Source of the DNA: WVZL01 sp041862375
GTDB lineage: Bacteria; Acidobacteriota; Aminicenantia; Aminicenantales; Aminicenantaceae
Direction of reading: 5' to 3'
DNA: 64,000 bases
NCBI GenBank assembly: GCA_041862375.1
Contig: JBGVTE010000126.1
Span: 107,695-171,694 of the forward strand
A model generated the notes under the pieces. It was not told where the DNA came from. It was given only the letters and a program-made list of their open reading frames with translations, and ran no database searches. The translations under genes were made by a program, and so were the position numbers. Shown here one piece after another: positions 45,113 to 52,982 of this stretch (position 1 is the first letter of the stretch; every line of letters starts with the position of its first letter).

Positions 45113-46423
45113 ATGAAACGTGAATTGAAAATTGGAATTTTCTTTGCTGCAGCTCTGCTTATTTTAGCCACATTTATACTGGTAGTCGGAGATATTACTG
45201 TTATTTTTAAAAAGTCAGGTTATCCTCTGTATTCCTACTTTGATTCCACCGCTGGCTTGGAGAAGAGAGCGGTGGTCAGGATGGCCGGCGTAAAAATTGG
45301 GTATGTTAAAGATATAAGGTTACGAGGGAGTCGAGCCGAAGCATTGATGTCCATTGACAATGGTGTCAATATTCCCCGCGACTCTAAAGCTGCCTTGGCA
45401 GCCCTAGGCCTTCTGGGGGAAAAATACATAGAGATTTCGCCAGGTAAAGATTCAGAATTTTGCGAGCCCTCAGGGCACATCCAAGGAGTATCTTCTCCCA
45501 GTTTTGACCAAATAGGGACAACGCTCCTCTCCATAGGCAATGAGGTTAGTGAAGTTGGAAGAGCTTTAAGGGAAACTCTGGGGGGTGATGAATCCAAAGC
45601 TCAGGTTAGGGGCATCATCGACAACTTGTCTTCTTTTACTACCGAACTGAAGGATTTTTTTGAGGTAAATAAAGGAAATCTCGACCAGGCCATAGGAAGC
45701 TCTGCTAAGGCAGTTCAGAACTTTGATCAAAGAGTGAAAGAGATATCTGGCAATTTAGACGAGTTGGTTTTCCTTTTAAAGGATATTGCTGAGGAGAATA
45801 GGGGGGAAGTGAAGCTAAACTTGAGTAGGATAAAAGAATTACTCGACCAAATTGGAGACGCTTTAAAACTTCTGAACGAGTCCTTGGAGAAAATTAATAA
45901 GGGGGAAGGGACCTTAGGAAAGTTGATCCAAAAAACTGAGTTATACGATAATGCTGAAAGGACTGTTGAGGAAGCAAAGAAAGTGTTTCAGCCTATGTCC
46001 AGTCTAAGGGTGGATATTGGCTTTAGTAGTGAATATTATTCAAAAAGTGATTGGCTGAAGAGTTATCTCTCTCTCACCCTCTGGCCCACATCAAAAAAGT
46101 TTATTCTGGCACAGATTGTTCATGATCCTTGGTTGGATAAATTCACCTATTCTGCTCAAGGTGGAATTCGTTGGGGAGGATTTACTCCTAGGGCAGGTAT
46201 TATTGAATCGAGCTTCGGTGTTGGTGTTGATTACTATCTTGTTCATGACAGATTGAGGTTCAGCCTGGAGAGCTTTGACCTTAACCGTCGTCCGCGACCG
46301 CGTTTCAAGTTCTGGACAAGTTATGATGCCTATAAATATTTTTATTTAGTGTTTGGAATAGATGACTTTTCTCTAGTTTCGAAAAGAGAAATTTACTTTG
46401 GCTTGGGTATAAGGCTGAAATGA
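45113..46423 (+). CDS. MlaD-like MCE-domain protein with C-terminal barrel-like region
   Basis: About 436 residues from the ATG at 45113; a TTG at 45101 is possible. One membrane helix (about 7-27), an MCE domain (YFDSTAGLEKRAVVRMAGVK to about 130), a helical stretch (about 140-290) and a C-terminal part of about 140 residues with short alternating strands (FILAQIVHDPWLDKFTYSAQ; DRLRFSLESFDLNRR) ending LGIRLK, reminiscent of an outer-membrane barrel. This would let one protein span from inner to outer membrane. E. coli MlaD is only about 180 residues. Confidence 0.82.
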   Translation: MKRELKIGIFFAAALLILATFILVVGDITVIFKKSGYPLYSYFDSTAGLEKRAVVRMAGVKIGYVKDIRLRGSRAEALMSIDNGVNIPRDSKAALAALGLLGEKYIEISPGKDSEFCEPSGHIQGVSSPSFDQIGTTLLSIGNEVSEVGRALRETLGGDESKAQVRGIIDNLSSFTTELKDFFEVNKGNLDQAIGSSAKAVQNFDQRVKEISGNLDELVFLLKDIAEENRGEVKLNLSRIKELLDQIGDALKLLNESLEKINKGEGTLGKLIQKTELYDNAERTVEEAKKVFQPMSSLRVDIGFSSEYYSKSDWLKSYLSLTLWPTSKKFILAQIVHDPWLDKFTYSAQGGIRWGGFTPRAGIIESSFGVGVDYYLVHDRLRFSLESFDLNRRPRPRFKFWTSYDAYKYFYLVFGIDDFSLVSKREIYFGLGIRLK

Positions 46424-47775
46424 AGAGCAAAACAACGTTTGTCTGTCAGAACTGCGGATTTTATTCTCCGAAGTGGATAGGAAGATGTGCCAATTGTGGC
46501 GAGTGGAATACCATGGTCGAAGAGGTGGAAGAGGAGATATCGGCAGAATACTCTTTTCTCCCCTCTGAGCCTGTGCTCTATGAACAAATCAAGGAGACCA
46601 AAGAGCAGAGGATTAAGGCTAAAATCGAGGAATTCAATCAAGTTCTTGGAGGAGGAATTGTCCTTGGTTCCCTGGTTTTGATAGGGGGAGAGCCTGGAAT
46701 AGGCAAATCTACACTTCTCCTCCAAGTCTCCCGGGATTTCTCTGCCCAGCAGGAAAGAGTGCTTTATGTTTCAGGTGAAGAGTCTCTTGAGCAGATAAAG
46801 ATTCGAGGCGAAAGACTTGGTCTTCGGAATGAAAAGCTATATTTGTTGGCTGAAACAAATTTAGAGAGAATCATTAGCCATGCTGAAAAGCTCAATCCTC
46901 GAGTTTTAGTCTTGGATTCAGTTCAAACAGTTTTCTCCTCCAAGCTGTCTTCGAGCCCAGGAACTATAAGCCAAGTTCGAGAAGTTACTAATCATATTTT
47001 TCGATTTGCAAAGAAGAATCAGGTTGCCTCATTCCTGATAGGACATATTACGAAAGAGGGTTCTCTAGCTGGCCCAAAATCCCTGGAGCACATTGTAGAT
47101 GTAGTTCTTTATTTTGAAGGAGAAAGGGACCATTCCCATCGCGTTTTGCGAGCCATGAAAAACAGGTTCGGCCCTGTATCTGAGTTAGCAATTTTTGAAA
47201 TGGGAAACAAAGGACTTCAAGCTGTATCTAATCCTTCAGCTTTCTTTCTCAAAGAGAGGCCGGAGAAAGAAGCAGGAAGCGTTGTTGTTTGTACTATTAA
47301 AGGAACCCGGCCATTGCTGGCAGAAATACAAGCCTTGGTTTCCCCTACCCTGTTTGCGGGGAATCCTCGGAGAATGACTATTGGCCTCAACCACTTTCGA
47401 ACAGCTATGCTTCTAGCTATCATAGAGAAAAAGTTAGGATTTAGTTTTGCGGGAGAAGATATATATATTAATGTGGCGGGGGGATTGACTATTGATGAAC
47501 CTGCCACAGATTTAAGTGTGGTTCTGGCTGTTATTTCTTGTATTAAAAATAAAGCTATTCCCGCCAATCTTTCTGTTTTTGGAGAGGTAGGCCTGAGCGG
47601 AGAGGTGCGATCGGTAAGTCAATCATCAGCACGATTGAAAGAAGCCCATTCTCTGGGCTTTGACACGATAATCCTGCCTCAGGGGAACCTTGATAATCTC
47701 AAGAAAAAGGAGAAAGGGGAATTAAATTTTTTAGGAGTTCGGAATCTAAGAGAGGCAATTAATCATATCTTTTAA
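46420..47775 (+). CDS. radA: DNA repair protein RadA/Sms
   Basis: 451 residues. N-terminal zinc finger CQNCGFYSPKWIGRCANCGE, RecA-like ATPase with GGEPGIGKSTLLLQ, the RadA-specific KNRFGPVSELA motif, and a C-terminal Lon-like domain (IYINVAGGLTIDEPATDL). Helps branch migration during recombination. Overlaps mlaD-like by 4 bases; followed by a YacL-like gene. Confidence 0.96.
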   Translation: MKSKTTFVCQNCGFYSPKWIGRCANCGEWNTMVEEVEEEISAEYSFLPSEPVLYEQIKETKEQRIKAKIEEFNQVLGGGIVLGSLVLIGGEPGIGKSTLLLQVSRDFSAQQERVLYVSGEESLEQIKIRGERLGLRNEKLYLLAETNLERIISHAEKLNPRVLVLDSVQTVFSSKLSSSPGTISQVREVTNHIFRFAKKNQVASFLIGHITKEGSLAGPKSLEHIVDVVLYFEGERDHSHRVLRAMKNRFGPVSELAIFEMGNKGLQAVSNPSAFFLKERPEKEAGSVVVCTIKGTRPLLAEIQALVSPTLFAGNPRRMTIGLNHFRTAMLLAIIEKKLGFSFAGEDIYINVAGGLTIDEPATDLSVVLAVISCIKNKAIPANLSVFGEVGLSGEVRSVSQSSARLKEAHSLGFDTIILPQGNLDNLKKKEKGELNFLGVRNLREAINHIF

Positions 47776-47786
47776 GGAATTATATT

Positions 47787-48770
47787 ATGAGCAACTTTGT
47801 TTTTAGGTTCATTTTTGTCACATTAATTACTTTAACAGGGTATTTTTTCCCTCCCTTCAGCCTAAGCTCTTATGTAGGAGCTGCACTGGCCTTTTTGTTA
47901 AGTATCGTAATCATTTATCTTGAAACGAGAATTCGAAAAGCACAGTTTAAAGTCATTTGGGGAGCAGCAATCGGAGTATTTGTAGGTGTTCTCATGGGCT
48001 GGTGTTTGGGTTCCATTTATCAAACGATAACTCAGGGGGAGTCCACCCGCTTCATCAAGATATTTTTTCTTATTGTCATGCCATATATCGGTTTTTTAGT
48101 TGGCACGCGTAAATCTGAGTGGCTTGATCCAGCTCATTTTTCACGCCTTTTTAAGGGACAGAATTTAGGTCGCAGTAATAAAATCCTTGATACCAGTGCG
48201 ATTATTGATGGGCGTATTGCTGACATCTGCGATACAGCATTTGTCGAAGGTGCCTTGATCACCCCTCAATTCGTGCTGAAGGAACTTCAACTCATTGCTG
48301 ATTCTTCTGATGGGTTGAAGAGGCAGAGGGGAAGAAGGGGACTAGAAGTGTTAGACCATCTTCAAAAATCATCCCAAGTGTCAGTAGTTATTTCTGATTT
48401 GGATTTCTCTGATGCCAAAGATGTCGATTCCAAGATAATCGAGCTTGCCAAACAACTTGATGCTAAAATTATCACCAATGATTTCAATCTCAATAAAGTT
48501 GCACAGCTCCAAGGAATTCCTGTGCTCAATATCAATGAATTGGCTAATGCTCTTAAACCGGTAGTTTTACCAGGAGAAACCATGAAGGTATTTATTCTCA
48601 AAGAAGGGAAAGAGAAAGACCAGGGGGTAGCTTATTTAGATGATGGGACTATGGTTGTTGTGGACAATTCTCGAAAGATGATTGGGCAGAATATCAATGT
48701 AACAGTTACGTCAGTACTTCAGACTACAGTAGGTAAAATGATTTTTGGTCGATACAATCAGGAGGAGTGA
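47787..48770 (+). CDS. YacL-like membrane PIN-TRAM protein
   Basis: 327 residues. Four membrane helices (about 5-110), a PIN nuclease domain starting NKILDTSAIIDGRIADICD with its acidic residues, and a C-terminal TRAM-like RNA-binding domain (GMVVVDNSRKMIGQ-type ending). In Bacillus the order radA-disA-yacL-ispD-ispF is conserved; here disA is missing. Proposed as an RNase, substrate unknown. Confidence 0.9.
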   Translation: MSNFVFRFIFVTLITLTGYFFPPFSLSSYVGAALAFLLSIVIIYLETRIRKAQFKVIWGAAIGVFVGVLMGWCLGSIYQTITQGESTRFIKIFFLIVMPYIGFLVGTRKSEWLDPAHFSRLFKGQNLGRSNKILDTSAIIDGRIADICDTAFVEGALITPQFVLKELQLIADSSDGLKRQRGRRGLEVLDHLQKSSQVSVVISDLDFSDAKDVDSKIIELAKQLDAKIITNDFNLNKVAQLQGIPVLNINELANALKPVVLPGETMKVFILKEGKEKDQGVAYLDDGTMVVVDNSRKMIGQNINVTVTSVLQTTVGKMIFGRYNQEE

Positions 48771-48776
48771 AGCTTT

Positions 48777-48796
48777 AAAACACCGAAATATCGGTG
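48777..48796 (-). terminator. Rho-independent terminator of the 48806 gene
   Basis: CACCGA (48781-48786) and TCGGTG (48791-48796) form a stem with a 4-base loop; on the minus strand it is followed by TTTT at 48780-48777. It lies ten bases past the minus-strand gene's stop and may also act on the convergent PIN-TRAM transcript. Confidence 0.6.
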
Positions 48797-48805
48797 CGAA
48801 AGTAA

Positions 48806-49045
48806 TTATCTAAAGTAAAAACTATCGTCCGGTTCAGTAGTAATTATATCTGTTTCTGTTAAACGATTAATTAATTTGCGGCTCCGAAGATACTTTTTTA
48901 TTTCAGAAGCCTTTTTTTTATCAAAAACACCGAGCAATTTCTTGTACCCGAATTCATCATACAGATAGAGAACTTTTTTAGCCTTTGCTTTTTTAAGAGC
49001 GTCATCTATCTGTTTTTGATAATCTATGCTTTGAACGGATTGCAT
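48806..49045 (-). CDS. Small hypothetical protein
   Basis: 79 residues, hydrophilic, rich in Lys, with KKVLYLYDEFGYKKLLGVFD followed by EIKKYLRSRKL. No family recognised. Support for being real: a GGAGG about 14 bases before the ATG and a terminator hairpin with T tract directly after the stop. Stands alone between two plus-strand genes. Confidence 0.55.
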   Translation of the reverse strand: MQSVQSIDYQKQIDDALKKAKAKKVLYLYDEFGYKKLLGVFDKKKASEIKKYLRSRKLINRLTETDIITTEPDDSFYFR

Positions 49046-49276
49046 TTTTTTATCTTATCCTCCCGCTTTGCTGTCTGCAAAAATCATGCCAAAAAGAGTT
49101 ATAAAGACGAGACCAATCCTTCCCTATATAGCGCAGATGTTTTTGATTGGTTAATGTAAATAGATTTTACAAGTGTAAATTTTTTTTTAAGAATGAATAG
49201 CCTCGGGAACAGCACGGGCTCTCCCCTCGAGTCGAGTTGACTTGAATTATTCTTGGTCTCAATATAGAATCAAAGG

Positions 49277-49942
49277 ATGGAATGGGTTTCTGCTATTATC
49301 GTTGCTGCAGGAGAAGGAAAGCGCTTTGGTTCAACGAAGCAATATTCTCTTTTAAAAGGAAAGCCTGTCCTGGAGTGGACGCTCGAGAGGTTCGAAGAGC
49401 ACGACAAAGTCGACGAAATCATCCTTGTGCTCAAAGATGAGAAACACAAGGAGAGAATTCTTTCGAAGTTCCGAAAAATTGCTTCTGTAGTCAGGGGAGG
49501 AAAGAAGAGGCAGGATTCGGTTTTTAAAGGATTTAGTCAAATTGACCCAGAAAAAGCGGGAGTTGTTCTGATTCATGATGGAGTAAGGCCCCTGGTAGAG
49601 AATGATTTTATCAGTCGAGTTATTGAGGTTGCTATGGAAAAGGGTGCAGCAATCCCAGCGATTCCAGTGGAAGATACTGTAAAAGAGGTGTCTGGGCATG
49701 AAGTCCTTAGAACCTTAGAAAGAGAGAAGCTCTATAGAATCCAGACTCCTCAGGGTTTTTTATACCCTATCCTCAATGAGGCCCTGGAGAAGGCAAGGGA
49801 AGAGAATTATTATGGTACAGACGAGGCTTCTTTGGTTGAAAGGACAGGGAAAAGAGTATTCATAGCTCAGGGAGATCCAAGAAACATAAAAATCACAACA
49901 CCTGAAGATTTAAAAATAGTGGAGGCTTTACTTGAAAGTTAA
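49277..49942 (+). CDS. ispD: 2-C-methyl-D-erythritol 4-phosphate cytidylyltransferase
   Basis: 221 residues. MEP pathway enzyme: nucleotide-binding AAGEGKRFGSTKQYSLL, VLIHDGVRPLV and RIQTPQGF are all diagnostic. Overlaps ispF by 11 bases; the pair makes and cyclises the diphosphocytidyl intermediate, with IspE in between in the pathway. Confidence 0.96.
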   Translation: MEWVSAIIVAAGEGKRFGSTKQYSLLKGKPVLEWTLERFEEHDKVDEIILVLKDEKHKERILSKFRKIASVVRGGKKRQDSVFKGFSQIDPEKAGVVLIHDGVRPLVENDFISRVIEVAMEKGAAIPAIPVEDTVKEVSGHEVLRTLEREKLYRIQTPQGFLYPILNEALEKAREENYYGTDEASLVERTGKRVFIAQGDPRNIKITTPEDLKIVEALLES

Positions 49943-50417
49943 AACTGGGCTTGGCTACGATATCCATAAATTTGAAAAGGGAAGGAAGCTTTTTCTAGGA
50001 GGAATAGAGATTCCCTTTCCTCAAGGATTGATTGGTCATTCTGACGGAGATTGTTTAATTCATGCTATTGTGGATGCTCTTTTGGGAGCAGCGGGAGAGG
50101 GAGATATCGGGCAGCTTTTTCCTGATACCGACCCAAAATATAAAGACATTCGAAGCACAGACTTATTGAAGGAAATTGTTGCGGAGACGAAGGCAAGAGG
50201 ATTGGAGATTGTAAATATTGATACTGTAGTCATTGCTGAGGAGCCTAAGCTGTTTCCTTATGTTGAAAGCATGAAGGGGACTCTAAGTCTCATCCTCGGC
50301 ATAGAGAAGGACCACATAGGAATAAAGGCAAAAACAAACGAAGGTCTGGGGCTTATAGGGAGTAAACAGGCAATAGCCTCCTGGGCATTAGCCCTGATTA
50401 GGGGAAAAAGCAGGTAG
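49932..50417 (+). CDS. ispF: 2-C-methyl-D-erythritol 2,4-cyclodiphosphate synthase
   Basis: 161 residues from a TTG start. Metal-binding GYDIHKF, HSDGDCLIHAIVDALLGAAG and GQLFPDTDPKYKD are intact. Closes the MEP cyclodiphosphate ring. Its last codons lie within the left copy of the 118-bp direct repeat described separately. Confidence 0.96.
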   Translation: MKVKTGLGYDIHKFEKGRKLFLGGIEIPFPQGLIGHSDGDCLIHAIVDALLGAAGEGDIGQLFPDTDPKYKDIRSTDLLKEIVAETKARGLEIVNIDTVVIAEEPKLFPYVESMKGTLSLILGIEKDHIGIKAKTNEGLGLIGSKQAIASWALALIRGKSR

Positions 50418-50522
50418 AAGCAATTTTTTTATGAGGGAAAAAGGCTTTTAGTTGAGAAATTAGGTTCACTGGTAAGATTCATTCCCAGTCTTTTCAGCCC
50501 TGTCTCATCACCGGGAGTGGGG
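50405..50522. repeat. Left copy of 118-bp direct repeat bounding the accessory island
   Basis: Same orientation as 55426-55543, offset 5,021 bases, with about 107 of 118 positions identical by hand alignment. It begins in the last codons of ispF and ends at GTGGGG, after which the two copies share nothing. The repeat contains a copy of the last about 30 codons of the DUF1846 gene. Confidence 0.85.
50429..50522 (-). pseudogene. 3' fragment of a DUF1846-family gene
   Basis: Read on the minus strand the fragment gives DETGLKRLGMNLTSEPNF and then a stop at 50429-50431, matching DEAGLKRLGVNLTSEPNF at the end of the complete gene at 55450-56967. The frame is intact and most differences are synonymous or conservative, so this copy was probably part of a whole gene before the rest was lost or replaced. 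Confidence 0.8.
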
Positions 50523-50587
50523 GAAACCTTTCTTCGAATGCAGGAAATGCCTCAAGTCGCTATGGATATGGACCTAAACAAAAGAAC

Positions 50588-50614
50588 TGTAACCTTTTTT
50601 TTGTTCAGGTATCT
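50588..50614 (+). promoter_or_regulatory. Possible ECF-type promoter of the sigma gene
   Basis: TGTAAC at 50588-50593 and GTATCT at 50609-50614 with about 15-16 bases between, ending just before the sigma gene's ATG. ECF sigma genes are usually autoregulated from AAC/CGT-type promoters. Pattern match only. Confidence 0.35.
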
Positions 50615-50627
50615 AATTTATTGGTAG

Positions 50628-51212
50628 ATGAAGAGAAGAACAAGTACCAGAGAAGAAGTTCACAGCCTTGCTGATCTGTATCAACGCAACGCAGGCTCAG
50701 TCTTGAACTATCTGGTGAGTCTTTCCGGGGACAGGAATCTGGCCGAAGATCTGACATCGGAGACATTCTACAGGGCCATGCTGGCCATTGACGGCTTTCG
50801 TGGCCGATCCAACGTGAAGACCTGGCTGATCCGCATTGCACGCAATCTTTATCTGCGCCGCATGGAACGGGAGAAGCGTATGATATCATTGGAGCAGCTT
50901 CATGACCGGGGATTACGCCTCACTTCTCAACAAGACGACCCGGAAACGAATCTGTTGGACCGGGAGCGCAGCCAGATGATTCATGGGGCCCTTCTTTCTC
51001 TTTCCGAGGACGACCGTTCCATTCTCTTCCTTTCCAGCCGCGAGAGTATGCGGTGCCGGGAAATCGGGCAAATTCTCGGTATCTCAGAGGTAGCGGTCAA
51101 GGTGCGTCTTTATCGTGCCCGCCGCCGCCTTGTCGCTATGATAAGAAATGAGAAAGGCCGGCCCCCTTCAGTGCAAAGCAAAGATGAGGGCCGTGCTTTG
51201 AAGGAGGATTAA
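50628..51212 (+). CDS. ECF-type RNA polymerase sigma factor (island copy)
   Basis: 194 residues. Region 2 (LYQRNAGSVLNYLVSLSGDR, AEDLTSETFYRAM, VKTWLIRIARNLYLRRM) and region 4 helix-turn-helix (MRCREIGQILGISEVAVKVR) are both present. G+C content and codon use are visibly higher than in neighbouring host genes and in recG. Its anti-sigma partner starts two bases after the stop. Inside the repeat-bounded island, so probably acquired. Confidence 0.92.
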   Translation: MKRRTSTREEVHSLADLYQRNAGSVLNYLVSLSGDRNLAEDLTSETFYRAMLAIDGFRGRSNVKTWLIRIARNLYLRRMEREKRMISLEQLHDRGLRLTSQQDDPETNLLDRERSQMIHGALLSLSEDDRSILFLSSRESMRCREIGQILGISEVAVKVRLYRARRRLVAMIRNEKGRPPSVQSKDEGRALKED

Positions 51213-51213
51213 A

Positions 51214-52389
51214 ATGCTGAGCTGTGAGGTAGTAACCGATCTTATGGTGGCCTATAAATCGGGAGAGGCCAGCTCAGAAACGCGGAAGCTGGTAGACGAA
51301 CATCTTGCATGCTGTGCTACATGCCGGGAGGCATTTGGGAAAGAACCTCTGGTGGAGAAAACTTTGGCTGGCCTTGGAGCTGACGAAAAGCCCTCAAACG
51401 GCCGCCGTTTCATCGGCCGCACACGTCGGCTGCTCTTTGCTATAGGTGCAGGGATTTTGTTTCTATCTGCGTTTTTACTGGCATTCTTTCAGCGCGTTGT
51501 CTTGATAGGGATGGCCGGAATCTCCAAGCAGTTCCTTCCCGGATCATCTCATCACTGGCTAATACTGACTGCATTCATGGCGGCTCTCTACATCCTTCTC
51601 TTGTTAAGACTTATGCGAAAGGGTGAGGAGAGGAGAACGCTAGACATCCTGGTTTGGATTCTACCTGCTTTACCGCTTTTGGTCATCGCCTTGGGGGCCT
51701 TTCAGCTCTTTGTTTTTGGGACGGTATTTTTCGAAGTTGTGGCTGTCCTCTCTTTGCTGGGCATCCTTGTGCTCACGTTCGTTCTGCTTCCCCGCCTGCC
51801 TTACATCACCATCATCACAGTCCTTATCCTGTTGCTCGTGAACGGAATCCTGTTAGGGCAGATTGTAGCCGGAGGATTTGTCCTGGCAGGTGATTTCATC
51901 TTCATGCCGGATGTCGAATTTGGACATCCCTCCCAAAGCATTACTCCTGGGATAGCTGTGCAGGTAGACATGAGTTCCCTTGGACTTGAACTTGCGGAAA
52001 GCATGGAGATCGAGAGAGTAGGCAGGGTAATCCTCGAACCATCTGCTAGCGGCGCAACAGCAAGATATGAAGGAGGAGGCCGAAGGATTTTTCTCACGGT
52101 AGTTAAACTCGGAGACGAGAAAGAGGCAAAGGCATTTTACAAGGACTGGAAAAAAATGGCCTTGAAAGGAATACAGGTATTCCGTATCGAGAACAATATT
52201 CCAGGATTATGGGGGCCTGGGCGTTATGTGGGCTCTTATAGTGCTCTGATCAAAATGGCTTACAATGCCTGGCAGATCGGCGAATGGGTGACTATCATTG
52301 AAGCGCCTGGCTCTTTAAGACAAACAAGGGTCCTGATTAAGGATGTGAAAAAGCTGGTGCTCGAGTCGTTTTCCCGGAGTAAGAAGTGA
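51214..52389 (+). CDS. Zinc-finger anti-sigma factor with multispan membrane region
   Basis: 391 residues. Anti-sigma zinc finger at the N-terminus: Cys4 and the HLACCATC box (His30, Cys34, Cys37). Then about six membrane helices (73-95, 110-130, 145-215 region) and an exported C-terminal domain of about 150 residues (LELAESMEIERVGRVILEP onward) that could sense a signal. AAGGAGGATT lies before the ATG. Coupled to the ECF gene before it. Confidence 0.85.
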   Translation: MLSCEVVTDLMVAYKSGEASSETRKLVDEHLACCATCREAFGKEPLVEKTLAGLGADEKPSNGRRFIGRTRRLLFAIGAGILFLSAFLLAFFQRVVLIGMAGISKQFLPGSSHHWLILTAFMAALYILLLLRLMRKGEERRTLDILVWILPALPLLVIALGAFQLFVFGTVFFEVVAVLSLLGILVLTFVLLPRLPYITIITVLILLLVNGILLGQIVAGGFVLAGDFIFMPDVEFGHPSQSITPGIAVQVDMSSLGLELAESMEIERVGRVILEPSASGATARYEGGGRRIFLTVVKLGDEKEAKAFYKDWKKMALKGIQVFRIENNIPGLWGPGRYVGSYSALIKMAYNAWQIGEWVTIIEAPGSLRQTRVLIKDVKKLVLESFSRSKK

Positions 52390-52425
52390 ATTGATGACTG
52401 GGAATTTAAGAAGTCTGCTTTTTGT

Positions 52426-52436
52426 AATGATAACTT
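52426..52436. repeat. 11-bp direct repeat, left copy
   Basis: AATGATAACTT, repeated exactly at 52966-52976. The pair brackets the tiny peptide and the decayed transposase tail. It could be a target duplication or chance. Confidence 0.35.
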
Positions 52437-52460
52437 AGGAGGAATATCTCGGAGGGTTTT

Positions 52461-52520
52461 ATGAAGAAGGTTCTCATCATTCTGATCCTGATCCTTATCG
52501 CCATTCTTGTCTCTCTTTAG
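52461..52520 (+). CDS. Possible 19-residue hydrophobic peptide
   Basis: MKKVLIILILILIAILVSL followed by TAG. GGAGGG five bases upstream is a near-perfect ribosome-binding site and a second AGGAGG lies at 52437. Two lysines and a run of aliphatic residues suggest a membrane peptide, like small type I toxins or leader-like peptides; it might equally be the stub of a longer gene. Confidence 0.4.
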   Translation: MKKVLIILILILIAILVSL

Positions 52521-52689
52521 AGAGAAATAAAGTGGTAAGTATCTCCAAATCCAGGAAAGGAGAGAAGTTTCTGGGAATATAGTTAGGGATAGCAAATTCA
52601 TTTTTGTGCCTACCACAAATCCCTCATGGTTTATCTCAATTTCCACCTGCTGACGTCCTGGAATGAGCTTATCACGCAAAAAAACCTTT

Positions 52690-52927
52690 TCAACCTAGTT
52701 TCAGAAGTACTCGCCCATCTCTTCGGCCGTTATAATGAGTTCATGCTGGAAGAGCTGAGGCGGAGGTGGCCGCTCTGCTATGAAGCTGAGCTAAAGATGT
52801 GAGATGATCTTATCGATGACCTTATTCTCTTCGATAAAGGCAATGACTCTCATCTGCCCCCTGCATTAATGCCAGATAAAGGGGATCCACTTCATAAACT
52901 TTAGGGATCATCTCCGCCAAGCCTTTG
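52690..52927 (-). pseudogene. Decayed C-terminus of an IS91-type transposase
   Basis: Minus-strand translation gives GLAEMIPKVYEVDPL, then after a frame change MRVIAFIEENKVIDKIISHL, a stop, and LSFIAERPPPPQ. That order is the typical end of IS91/Y2-type transposases, where VYEVDPL is followed by a CPKC zinc motif and MRVIAFIED. The CPKC part is lost and the frame is broken, so it is inactive. Confidence 0.65.
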
Positions 52928-52965
52928 GAGGGCCCATGATTGGCTTCTTCTCAAAATCCATTAAA

Positions 52966-52976
52966 AATGATAACTT
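52966..52976. repeat. 11-bp direct repeat, right copy
   Basis: Exact copy of AATGATAACTT at 52426-52436; ends six bases before the recG start codon. Confidence 0.35.
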
Positions 52977-52982
52977 GAAGAT

